The position numbers and the translations under genes were made by a program. Under the pieces are notes generated by a model, which ran no database searches, was not told the DNA's origin, and saw nothing but the letters and a program-made list of their open reading frames with translations. Shown piece after piece: positions 48,430 through 60,446 of a stretch of 64,000 nucleotides of DNA (positions within the stretch are counted from its first letter, which is position 1; the number at the start of each line of letters is the position of its first letter). The stretch comes from Sphagnum magellanicum (Eukaryota > Streptophyta > Sphagnopsida > Sphagnales > Sphagnaceae). The stretch covers positions 4,089,780-4,153,779 of the forward strand of contig CM038911.1 of assembly GCA_021904315.1 (NCBI GenBank), given 5' to 3'.

Positions 48430-48770
48430 CAAAGGTGGCATCTTCATTAAATGAAAAACCAGGTCAAATGGATGGATGTGTTCTAACGTTGTAACTCTTA
48501 ACCCCCAAACTTTTAGCCCTAGAAGAAAAGATAGCTTGGAAGGATGAACCCAAGGTTCGATGAAAAAATAATAGCTTGATGTAGGATGACCTAGAAAAAG
48601 TTAGATGAAAAAAATAGATGGATGAAGGTTGATATCAATATTATTATTAAATGAGAAACCAGTTCAAATGGATGTGTTCTAACTTCTGAACCCCCCATCA
48701 AAAGCCCTAGAAAGGAGAAGAGATTGCTTGGAAGGATGATCTAAGGTAGACAGATTGGATGATAAATAGT
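48430..48770. repeat. Direct duplication, ~205-bp period, before eIF3d
   Basis: ATTAAATGARAAACCAG ... CAAATGGATG ... TGTTCTAACK ... AGCCCTAGAA ... TTGGAAGGATGA occurs at about 48447-48548 and again at about 48649-48743. It sits just upstream of the eIF3d leader. Confidence 0.65.
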
Positions 48771-48829
48771 GGCTGGTTTTTGAAAATCTGGTAATTCAAT
48801 GGATGATTGGTTTGTGACCGGTTATAGGC

Positions 48830-49120
48830 AGTCGTCGTCGTCGTCGTCTCTCTCTCTCTCTTCTCTCCCCCTCCGAACCCTAGTCGCCTCTCTTGCCGTC
48901 GTCCCTCCCCTCCTCTCTGCAGTTGAGAGGCGAACTGCACAGCTCGCGCAATCTCACCTCTGGACCTTTTTTTTTTTCCTCGGCAGAGAGAATTGTTGAA
49001 GAAGAGCTCTTCTCTTCAGTCGAGAATCTTTTGGATTTTTTATTTTGGTGCTCTGTTTTTTCGTGGTTTTTGTTTCAAAACCCTAAGACGGGAGGAGGAA
49101 AGAACGCGTGACTGGTTACC
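48830..49120 (+). promoter_or_regulatory. eIF3d 5' leader with GTC/CT tract and telo-box
   Basis: A (GTC)n-(TC)n tract at 48829-48866 opens a pyrimidine-rich, GC-richer stretch. A telo-box AAACCCTAA lies at 49078-49086, and a related GAACCCTAG near 48875. Telo-boxes are typical of plant genes for the translation machinery and would fit co-regulation of eIF3d. The start codon context at 49121 is ACCATGGCC, close to the plant optimum. Transcription start not determinable. Confidence 0.65.
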
Positions 49121-52100
49121 ATGGCCTTGGCTTTCGCGGTGCCGGAGGTAGCAGAGAACCTCGAGGGATGGGGACCAGGTCCAGCTAGCGTGCCGTCGCA
49201 GCTGGAGCATGTGCCGTATGCACCATTTAGCAAGGCTGATCGCGTGGGCCGCGCCTCGGACTGGACTGCACAGGCGTTCAAATATGCTTCCGGTACTTCT
49301 GCCTTCCCGTCCTTGTTCCCATTTTCATCTTGCAGAATGTCTGAAAGAACAAGAGGCTTGTAGATCTGCGTTCTGTTTTTGGATCAAAGCCGTTGATGCT
49401 GTGATGTTCTGCCATCATCCGTCCAGTATACCTTGGCCAGAGCTAATGCCCACGCTCCACGTGGTTTTGGACTCAACGAAGTCGATAGATGTTACGCATT
49501 GTAGTCATTCCAGCTACGATGTGGAACAATGTGTCCCATTTTCAACCGAGATTAATTAACTGAGATGATGGCAGCAATTCTCAGGGTATCTCTTACATGC
49601 CATCATGGTGATTTCAGTTTCCTTCTTCTGAGCCATTTTATCATAATTTTCAGAGGCGATCAGCTGATCTGGTGCATCCCTTCTAACTTTGTAGTATTCC
49701 TTTTCTACCTTTCTTTCCAAAAAGGTGCTTGTAACAGATGTACCCCACTTGAGGAACTACATGTGCAGATAACCATATGGCATGCACTCTGGTTGCAAAC
49801 TCTGACCTAGGAATTGCATTATTTGAGGTTGCATGGTTCTGTTGCAATCTCAAATATAAACCTCCATATGTTTGAACAGCTGTAGCTTTCTTGGATCAGG
49901 ATAAATGCCTAGATAGGTTGAGGTGCAGAAATGCAAACCTTTGTGCTGAAACTGTACTGGTTTTCAAGCCTTTTTGCTGTTGACAAACTCTCTTTTGAAC
50001 TCAATATTCTCTTCAATACTATTTATAGTCACCCACAGTTCACAACTTTTATTCTGCAATAAGTTGTGCAGTCAATATTCTGACCAAAGTCATGGTTTTG
50101 TTGTAGTTCTCACTTTTTATTCAGTGACCTCAGTTGTGAGAGACCATCCAGCACTATGCTCAAAGCAATGTGAAAAGAAACTTTCATGGTGATAAAGATT
50201 GTCATTGGGGCTTCTTGAGCTTTTGAATTGATTAGAGGCTAGAGCCTCTCTTGGATCTATTTGGGATTCTAACTTCCAGCAAGTTTTTGATCTTTGTAGG
50301 TCGCTATGATCGCAACAACACAGGAGGGAATGTTGTCTTCAACTTCTTCTCCAATGAGGATGAGGTCTCTACCATTATAGCTTTCCTCCCTACTCATCTC
50401 CTCTCAAGTTTTTGGTCTCTCTTGCTGGGTGGAAAGAATGAATTGGTTATTTCTGTTTTCCATAGGCCCATTTTCTCTCTTTAGGACAGAATGGAGACAG
50501 AACACCGGTCAATCTCCTTGGCCATCCTCAACCTCCTTCACTATCCTACTTATGCATGACATTAGCTGTTAAGCACAGCCTTGGAATTGGCAATCAAAGT
50601 GTTTTAATTTATGCGGTGGTATTTGGTCATGAGAAATGAAGTGAAGTTTATGCACAGATGCTTGAATGAGGATGATATTGACTCCTGTGACTGGGTCTTC
50701 CTGTTGCTTTCAGAAATGTGGCAGAAACTCAGGATGCAGATTTTGTATAATGGTTTTTTTTTAAATTTTTGTTTGGTCCTGATAAATGTCCTGAATGGAA
50801 GTCTTTCTTGCTTGACTCACTGTGACAGTCAATAGTGTTATTTTGCATCCCTGCAGACACAAGGTTGTTTTTAAAAGTTTTTTCTTGATTCTGTGAGCAG
50901 ACTGGAAACTCAGCTTCTGGAAAAGACTGGTTTTTAACCTGGATTTCTTTGCAAATCATCTCATTCTTCCGTGCTTGTGAACTTCAGGACTCATTTCATT
51001 TGGTTGACACAAGGCCTCCTCCCAGACCCAAGTATGGTGCACGCAGATTCCAACAGGTGCAAATTGTTTCTTTTCTCTGAAGCATGGAGGTTTCCAATCT
51101 GCAGCAGTCACTGTTTATTTTTTGTTGGGGTGTTAGCTAGTTGGACCAATGGTGGTGTGAAGAGAGCAACTTATTCTCTGGGAAATTCTCTGTTTTGTCT
51201 ACTGCAGAGGTTCCAGAGGAGGGACAGGGATGAGGGGCGACGCGATGGAGGTCGTGACAGTGGGGCAGGTGCTGACAGGGAGAGGCAGCGGCGTGAAAGA
51301 TTACAGCAGCAAAAGAGAGGACAATGGAATGCCTATTGGCAGGACAAAAATGCACCCCGCAATGTCTACAACAGCTCGGTATGTGGATCAAGTTGAAGCC
51401 TTTGGACTATTCAGTTTAAAGAGTTCTTGCTTCACTCTTGGAACTCTTAGTTGCATATATGCTCGTAATGGTATCCTCCCCAGTGAACAGAGATGTTAAA
51501 GTCTAGAAGGTTGGTAAAGTCTTTAAAAGAGGATTAGCACTAAAGAAGTTGGTTTCTTTAAACAGGATCTGATTCTGGTTCTGCCCAAAAATCAGAGGGG
51601 TCTTGAATGCAAGCCTTAGATGGATACTGGATTTTTCATGGCTGGAAGTTGAGGACAAGTCAGTAAGTTCTTTGGTGTTGATAGCTCACGTTATTGTTGT
51701 CCAGCAGCTTTCTTACAGGCATGCCAGGCTTGCCTAATCTTTCATCTGTTGGGGAGTGTTGACTGTCTATTATATGTGCTATGATAGATTCGAGGTTCTA
51801 CTGTAGTGGTGTGCAACCTTTATGACATGTCATTGGAGGGTGTGCAGGTTGATATCCGACCTGAATGGTCAGTCTTGGAGCAGATTCCACTCACATCACT
51901 GTCAAAACTCAGCTATGATGTTGGTGAACCTGAAGATATGTATGGTCTTCCTTCAATACTTGATTCTTATTCAATACCTGTTCAGTCTGTATTTACCCTG
52001 AATGTCTTGTCATGTCAGTTCTTTTAACCTGTACCAGACACTAAATCCATGCTCTAAAGTGCTAGAATGTTTTTGACAATGGTGTGCAGTACAACATGTG

Positions 52101-55100
52101 GCACCCTGGACTACTATGACAAAGCTTGTGATCGTGTGACTCCCAAAGTAAGCTAACCTTCTTTTGTTCAAAAACTGTGTTTGGAGTTATAGTTTCCAAC
52201 TGTTGATCACCTTTGGAAGCTAGTCACTGTAAATGTTGCTGTCTTGAGGTCACCAAACATACAAGAGAGTTTTGATATTTTCCGAACTTCTTTTGAGTTT
52301 TATGTTCTTTTTATTTGATGCCTCTCTTCTCTTCGTCGCATAGTCTGCTGTTGTGCTCTCTTGATGTTTGGTCTGAAATCTTAGATTATCTCAGATTATC
52401 TCAGATTCTTTGTTTAGATTGACTCAAATATTAGGTACAGAGGGTCCTCAAGACTAGTTACATTCTTGAAAATGACAGCTGCGTGGATTTTTTAATCAAT
52501 GAAAGAACTGCCCAAATAATTGGAACTGACTTCACCATTCCGTCTTTCCGTTCATAGACAGAGCGTGTTCTGGAAAGGTTTGAGAACCGACAGTTTTACA
52601 AGGTCACCACTACTGATGACCCTGTCATCAGGTATATAATCAATGCTGTGTTGAACCACAATCCCTCTTTTGCAAGTCTTCCAATTGTCTTTGTGTGTAT
52701 GTCACTGTATCGATTTCACTTTGCATGCTGAGTTTCCTGATATTTAGTGACCACACCAATATTATTTTGGTTCCTCTCTTTTTTAATATTCATTCACCCT
52801 TGCACAGGCGGCTGCTGTTGGAGAGTGAAGATGTTGGCACAGTGTTCGCAACAGATGCCATTCTGTCAACCCTCATGTGTGCACCACGATCTGTTTACTC
52901 ATGGGACATTGTTGCTCAGCGTGTTGGCAACAAGCTTTTCTTTGATAAGCGTGATTCTTCTTTTGATCTTCTCACTGTGAGTATCCTCTTCACCCATTGG
53001 CATTTGAAAAGGTAGGAACTTCTGTTTTTCATATCTTACATCACTTTTGTGATTCTTGCTGTGGATTACTATGTAAAGCTATGAATTATCCAGAACCAGA
53101 TTCAGTTTGCAGTTATATGCAAGCTCCAAATAGATGTCACTAGTTGGGCAATATTTGACTTGGAGTTCAAGAAAGTCAAGCACTCCCATTACACCACCAT
53201 CTTTGAATAGTTTTTTTCCTTAGCTGCCAGCTCAATCCTCTACTATTTTTCGTTTGGAATTCTGATCATTTCCATGATGTATTTGTAGGTATATGAGACT
53301 GCTCAGGAACCAATTCCAGAAGAGAAAGAGAGCATCAATTCGATGCACTCTCTCAGTCAGGAAGCAACTTTCATCAACCAGAATTTCTCCCAGCAAGTTT
53401 TGCAGAAGGTAATAATGATTATTGTGCTATTGTCTGTTAAATTCATCTTGTAGTTATCAGTAGCCTCTGCAGAATGTCTAGAGCCCAGACAGCATAACCC
53501 TAGAGGCACTCCAGAGTGGATGCAATTAATATTCAATGTGTAAGTAAAAGTTTTGCACTAACACTTATTTGTTGGTAATGGAGGAGCTTAGTGACTGTCA
53601 CAGGAGTGTACTGGCCAATTTTAGTTGATCACAATCTAGATGCAAGCTCTATATCTTTGGGCTTCAGAGGTTGGTTCACCATCCATTCCTTCTGAAGGAC
53701 TAACAGTATCTTTCTGTCTTTGGTCAATAGGAAGGAAAGAAATATGAATTCAAGGAGCCCAACCCTTTTGCTTCAGAGAATGAGGAAGTGGCACCTATTG
53801 CTTACCGGTATCGCAAGTGGAAGCTTGATGAGGTAAGAATATTCTCTGCACCATGTATCTGCATCCCAAGCATTGTGCTCAATGACTTATTTACAGTGTT
53901 TTCCAGATGTCTAGTTTTCTTCCTCTTTTTTTCTCAGTTTTATTTTGCTGATTGTAACTTGTTTAGAACTAGAGAATCACTGTGCTGCAGTGCCTAAGGT
54001 GTTATGTGCTTTATATTCAACAAGTTTCTAATGTTGCAGTTGGAAATTGATGCCAACTGTGTAGGAAACCACTCTTGTGGCCAGATGTGAGCTTCACAGT
54101 GTTGCGGAAGTGAAAGGTCAGGAGATTTTGCTGACAGTGAACTCTTTGAATGAGTTTGACTCCAAAATCACAGGGGTGGATTGGCGGCATAAGATAGAAA
54201 ACCAGCGTGGAGCGGTGGGTTACAATACTACACTTATCCCCAATACTAGCCCCCAAGTAGTTCACAAGTGGCACAAAGATCTAGTCCCGAAAATACAGTT
54301 TGCATACAGGTTCCATTTACTTGAAAACAGCAGAAGTGTGGGTGCACTGATGAGCAGGTTGCTTCTACCACAATTTAGAAACTTTGAAAGTTAGCCACAA
54401 TATGAGACAAGCATTTGCCAAATTCAGTACTGATATAACCCAGTCATATTTGTGGGTTGCAGGTGCTGGCGACAGAACTAAAAAATAATGCTAACAAGCT
54501 AGCAAAATGGACTGCCCAAGCACTTCTTGCAGGAGCTGAGCAGGTATTTTGTTTTTCAATTTCTTTTTTCATTGCAGTTTTCCAAGATGATAAAGCATTT
54601 TTCTTGTAAGCACTCCTCATAAAAGGTGGGGCATGTTTTCTGTAGGATTCTTTTCATTTGTAAATGCTGAACACTGAGTCCTGACCAAAAACAGAGCCAT
54701 TTGGCTTTTGACCACTCAATTCTTTTCAGTGTTGAGAATCACCTAGAGATCCTTCAATGTTACAACTGTGCTTTGAAGCATTGTAACTTCGGATTTTATT
54801 TTTGGCCTATTTTTCACTGCAGATGAAATTGGGTTATGTGTCAAGAGTGCACCCAAAGGACAGCTACAACCATGTGCTGCTCACAGTGCAAGGCTACAAG
54901 CCCAAAGAATTCGCAGCACAGATTAACCTGAGTGTCAACAACATGTGGGGCATTTTGAAGGTCCATAGCAACTCATTTTCTAATTTCTAATTCATAGATT
55001 GCAGAATATGACCATTATATTGACCATTTGGGCTATCACATTGTTTACTACATCAGGAATCTCATTAATGTTTTGAGGACCTGAAACTTGGAACCTTTGC

Positions 55101-56402
55101 TGCAGACCATTGTTGATATATGCATGAAATTGGATGAGGGCAAGTACTTGCTTGTGAAGGACCCAAACAAGCCCATCATAAGGTAATTGCACCTGATACA
55201 GTGCTGGCTTTAGTAATCCAGCATTTTACCATATTTCTGTTTACTTGGAAACATGCAGGTCCTAGTACCAAGGTCATACAGTATGTATGTTACCTGCACA
55301 AGTTACAGATAACTTGCGTGGTACAATGTTTACTGACAATCCAAAAGTAATAGGCAAAGGGGAAGAAACATTCAGAAGAACCAAAAAAGAATTTCATCAA
55401 TGGGAATTCTTCTCGCTCTGTAACATCAGATTCTAGGTCTAATGCTGTGCTGTCTTCATTTGCCAAGTCTGTCTTTCTACTTTATGTTGCTCTCTGTCTT
55501 CCACACTTTTGAAGTAGATTAACCTGAAGGGTGGTTTTCTTTTTCTGTTTTACCATCATCTAGATGAATGTGAACCCTCAGTGGTAATTGCCAATCTTTG
55601 TGATCTGAAATATCAAAGTTACCCAATATGGTTGCATGTCGGCAGTGCCGTCAAGTGAAAGAGGTATAGTGAGAAGAGAAGTCTAGTGAAGAAAATATGT
55701 TTTCTTAATTGTTCAGGGCAGCTGGTTTTTGTACTTGTTCCCTACAGTACATGCATGATGGTGCAGCAATTTGTGGTACAGTAGTGAATATTCACACTAC
55801 AATCACATTATGAACCTGTGGTTATGAGGCTATATAACTATGTTGATATTGCTTAATATCAAAGTCATGTATAGGCCTTGAATCCATATGTGGATTGGAC
55901 AGGTTGTATGCAGTGCCAACAGATGCTTTCGAGAATGATTATGCTGAAGAACCTCTTCCTGAGGTATGACTCCCTAGATCTTCTTTAAGTCTTCTTTCTA
56001 ATAGTTTAGGGATTTGATGTTGTATGCCAAAAGTCTATGTCAGCCTTAGTTAGAGCAGGTTTTCCTTTTTGGACCACATTGTCATTTTTTTCCATGAGGT
56101 ATGTGTGAGTACAGACCACTTGATCCAAGATAATTATGTGCTTTTATACAACTGGGTGACCTACCTTATGGTTGTGTTTATGGGTTTGTAGGCTCTGATT
56201 AGGTGGGCTTTTCGTAGGCTCAGCAAGACCCTAGCCACATGTCTTGCAAGACAACTCTAATGTCTAGTGGCACCTACAGATCTTAAGAATGTGATTTCTG
56301 ATGCTATGAGTGGCCTTGCAGGATGAACAAGCACCTCCACCACCTGAAACTGAAGAAAAACCAGAGCAGATTGAAGAGAAGGATGCAGATCTGGAGATTT
56401 AA
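49121..56402 (+). CDS. eIF3d: Translation initiation factor eIF3 subunit d
   Basis: Subunit of eIF3 at the mRNA exit side of the 40S ribosome; in animals it can bind the mRNA cap. Sixteen coding exons: 49121-49292, 50300-50364, 50988-51056, 51208-51378, 51848-51939, 52090-52147, 52558-52631, 52808-52976, 53289-53408, 53731-53832, 54065-54214, 54463-54543, 54823-54960, 55106-55182, 55903-55963, 56322-56402. All are GT-AG and phase-consistent, giving 559 residues, usual for the family. Blocks in order: [34 protein letters not shown], an Arg/Gln-rich linker ([14 protein letters not shown]), [159 protein letters not shown] and an acidic tail. No defect seen. Confidence 0.96.
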
Positions 56403-58270
56403 GACCCTTTGCCACAGTGCAAGGTCAGGACAGAGTTCTTGACAATTGATGCACATCTGAAGCCATGGGATCAGGACTTAAGGTTTGAGGTTTAGGGTTC
56501 AGGGTTCATGATTTGCCTGGAAATTGATTTCACTCTCAAGTCCTAGTTTTAGATTTGTATTGGAGATAGTAACTGACTTTTTTCCCTCTGCCACCTTATG
56601 GTTGCGATGGCTTGAAGTGACAGACCCATCACATGCAGGCATTTGTTTTGTATTCAACAACTGAGACAATTTTCCAGTGAATAGGATTCTGTTCCAGGAA
56701 TTCATTGAGTGCTCTTCTGAGATCTTTCCTGTTAGTACCCTGCAAACATCTATTCATTAGCTGTAATTGACTTGAGCCCACTCACCATGGAGAAAAGTGA
56801 TAGCCAGTGGTTTTGTAGCTGCCGGAGAATGGTGATTTAGTTATTATTACTCGTGGTTTAATATTCCTACTTTGATTGGTTGTTCTTAAGTTAGATGCAA
56901 CAGCACTTTGCAAACGTGTTAGTTTGTGTTTGGTAGCTGGGACCGGCAATATCAACTGATCTTGATATGGCGTCTATGATGACAGAGTCATGATTATCAT
57001 TGGTTCATGACTGGCACTTGCAAATCTGGTGATCGTCAGGCCATAGGTAGATGATGTTCATAAGATCATCAAGCTCTAACTGAGCCTGCGGACATGATGC
57101 GGCCAGTTGTTAATGCATCAACTCAAGGATGTACTTCACCTTTTCTTGTAATAATGATAAATCTAAAATGTGATTTTGAACATCAGAAATTCATTTTATG
57201 TCTTTAAAATTGTCAAAATTGGTTGAGAACTAACTCTAATGTGTAACCTCTGTTGGGAAGCTTCTCCCAGCTTTCCAAAATACCAATTGTTGCATGGACC
57301 TTGTTTTCTGATCTTTGTTCTAAAGATTCATTCCAATTGAAATGGACAGTGACTGTTGAGTTCATCCATTATGGATGAAAATTTGGATTGTGAAGGATGA
57401 AAAAGAAATGTATTTCATGAATAAATAAACATTGGGTTGTTTATTCTTGCTCACAATCTGCTACTTAGTCTCCACCTTAGTGAAGAGGCTCATAGCCAAG
57501 AACAAATTTAAGCATGCACAAGAAGAAATGTGAAAACTCTTTTGCCAATCATACAAAACTGCCCTTCTTTGACTATATACATATAAACCATTGTTGGGTG
57601 AGTATCTTATTTTGTTGGGTGATGAAAAAAAATTGAGAACCTGGTCGCCAGTTCTAGTAGAGAGCAATGTATTAAGGTTACCCAACCAATTGAGTTTAGG
57701 GTTTTGCACAGTTTGTGTGATACTAGGGCCCAGCATTATGGGTTGACCTACAATATGAACTTCTTGGTATTAGATTTATTGCTAGAGCATTTGAGTTTAT
57801 GAGTGCATCTTCTGGATATGGCAGCTATAGATTGCAGCTTGGATTTGACAAGAGCTCTTGTGGCAAAAATGCTTGGAGTTTTCCGGCTATTTGAGCTTGA
57901 ACAAGTCTGCATTAAGAGGTAAGTTTTGCTCAACTCTTCATTGGTTTTATTTGAACCTTTGTGTGTCTACCCATCGTGCTGTGAATTTCAAGAAGGTTTG
58001 TTGTTTGTTTCAATTGTGTTGTGCATTCTGAATATGGACGAACTAGAAATGTTCGATTGTCTTGAAGAGGAGTTTCACATTGTAGGGATAGTTGGTCTAG
58101 GTTAAAAAACACTTCAGAGAATTTTGTCAAAGGAAGTTTTGCAAGTCTAGAATGTTGTTGATGAAGAACATCAATATGAAAAAGAGGTGTTTTGGATGCA
58201 ATAGCTAACACAGTTCACTGTGAATCAAAAGTTTTAGGTTCTGCATCATTGTGTATCAAATTCATGGGCT
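56403..58270. other. eIF3d 3' UTR and spacer
   Basis: The first several hundred bases are probably eIF3d 3' UTR (telomere-like GGTTTAGGGTTCAGGG near 56488). Further on, 57750-57920 reads on the plus strand as a short plausible peptide (DMAAIDCSLDLTRALVAKML) with one stop, of unknown origin. No gene is supported. Confidence 0.45.
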
Positions 58271-59530
58271 TTTTTTGTGTTGAATGAAAGTAGCACCAAG
58301 GTTGATGTGCAAGCAATGCAAGTCATGAGGTGTATGATGTGTCACTCTATTGATGATTCAACAAGTTCTCATAATTACACCAAGTCTCGAAAAGGCATTT
58401 TATCTTGCAACCTTGAACATGGTATCATTTCCATGAAGAAACATGTTGCCATGAACATGGTTGGGAATTGTTGAAGTATGTAGCACACAAGAATTCCCTA
58501 GAAAACAACATTGGCAAACGGTAGAAAATTGAACATAGGGCATTTGTAATACCTTCGGCCATCACAAGTTTTTTTTGAAGTGTTAGGCCTTACAAAAAAA
58601 TCCCACCATGTTTAAGAGAGTCAAACATTCAAGATCTTGTGTTGATGACTGCAAAAAACAATATGTCATTGTCTACTATGGATAGCCCTTAGTCAGTATG
58701 CTACTAAAAAAATTACTTGGTTGGTGTGGGCATGAAGGAAGTTAGCTTGAAAGGTGCCCAAATTGCACTTCAAAAGACAATCACATGGACTAAAAAGTAT
58801 GGGAAGGGCATAATTGAATGGCAAAAGGCTTTCTATGAAGTTGGCATGCACACAAGAAACTAAAGACCCTTGTGAAAGCCTGTTTTGTTTCCAAGGACAT
58901 CATATTCCAAGAAACCTTGGAGTATGTTAATGCAATCAACATTTGCTACATGCAGCAAAATTCATCTTTTCAAGCAAGGGTTCCAAATGGTCTTACATGG
59001 GCAATTGTTCAGGTGGTTATTGAAATTGTATATCCTATTGTTCACCAATCTTTATCGAATCAATGCAAAAGGTATTAACTTTTATTTGATGATTTGTTTA
59101 CTACTTTGGCAATCATGGGAACGATGAGGAAAGAATATGCACATCGAACTACTATTGTTCCTGCACTGCAATGTGGGGAATTTGATCAAGAAATAGAGAT
59201 TTTGTATGGTAGAATGGTTATAGAAGTTATTGATGTGTTGCGTTGTTTTCTAGGTTATGCAAAAACCTTCTCTCACGAGAAAGTTCATATGATGTTTGCA
59301 GTGATGCTTGATCCATGCTTTAAAGGCATGGATTACTTCATAGATCACATAAGCCAAGATAAAGCAACTATGTTGGTGCATTAGTACGAGGATCTAGTTT
59401 CATTGCCTTTATTGAACAATATTAGGGGTTTTGTAAATCCAAGTCAAGTTGCAACATCTTCAATGCCTACATCACCTTAGCCACCTTCAAAGGGATTGTT
59501 TGGGTTAGTTGCATCATCACAAGAAACTTT
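58270..59530 (+). pseudogene. hAT-superfamily transposase relic
   Basis: 58277-58474 has an N-terminal BED-finger-like piece (VMRCMMCHSID ... KSRKGILSCNLEHGIISMKKHV). From about 58724 a C-terminal part follows: VSLKGAQIALQKTITWTKKYGKG, then, in other frames, DIIFQETLEYVNAINICY, ARVPNGLTWAIVQVV, the MLDPCFKG block (usually MLDPRYKG) and YEDLVSLPLL. The order and motifs fit zinc-finger BED hAT transposases. Roughly the middle third is missing, and frameshifts (near 58860 and 59080) and stops break the rest, so it is dead. Terminal repeats were not found. Confidence 0.72.
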
Positions 59531-60446
59531 TCAAGGTCTTTTCTGAAAAATCCTTGGGTATATGCTCCTTCGCATAATAACACCACACAAAACAGAATAC
59601 CAACCCAAAAAAGACTATAAAAAATAAATTCAAAATTATATTCAAAATCTACTCAAAATCCATTAGAAAAATCAAACTAAACCCTAAAACCTACCCTACC
59701 TGGGTGTTATACAAGACAGTTCTCATGGCAGGTAGTTGAGAAACAACCCTTATGCATAACAGGAAGGTATCACCAAAGTAAATAACTCAGTGTAATTGGT
59801 AACCAAGTGTGTTTCTTTGGACAGGAAATCAATATCAGGCAACTCTGAAATTTTTGAAATTTTTTTTTTATGGATACCTTGTGTGATGCCAAAAGTTTGA
59901 AATAAAACTACTCCGCCGGTTCTGAAGAATAAGCAATAACCAACCAACACCAGTCTATACCTGCCATAAAATGTCACAATTTACACACCTTCCAGGAAGG
60001 CAAGTAGAGAGATCTTAGATCCAACACCTAAAATTTTCATCACCACTTCCTGCAAAAACTCTACTGGTACACTAAAGCTCATTCCGCACATTACACCTCA
60101 GACTGGTCAGCTGAGCTGAGCTGAGCTGAGGTTCTTCTTCTTCACTGTACAAGCCAAAAGTCTCAAAGCCTAAACTCTTGGGTACTACTTTGAAAATCTA
60201 GTCTACAATGGTAACTTGATCCAAGATCTGCACTCTTCAGTACACTAGTTTCCTTTAAAGCTAACCATGGCAAAACTCAGACACATTTGGTGCTGAAGTG
60301 AAGTATATACAGCACATATGCCATATTAATGTCTGTATAGTGAAGCAGAAGAAGATGGAACCAAGAGTTGCAACATTTGGGGCATGGGGGGGGAAAAAAG
60401 AATTCTTACTGACCAGTATACCTACTTTCCATGTCTAATTAACTAA
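59531..60446. other. Spacer and 3' flank of the PSI gene
   Basis: No gene seen. A GAGCT-type repeat (GCTGAGCTGAGCTGAGCTGAG near 60110-60130) is present. The right half probably includes the 3' UTR of the minus-strand gene that ends at 60447. Confidence 0.5.
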
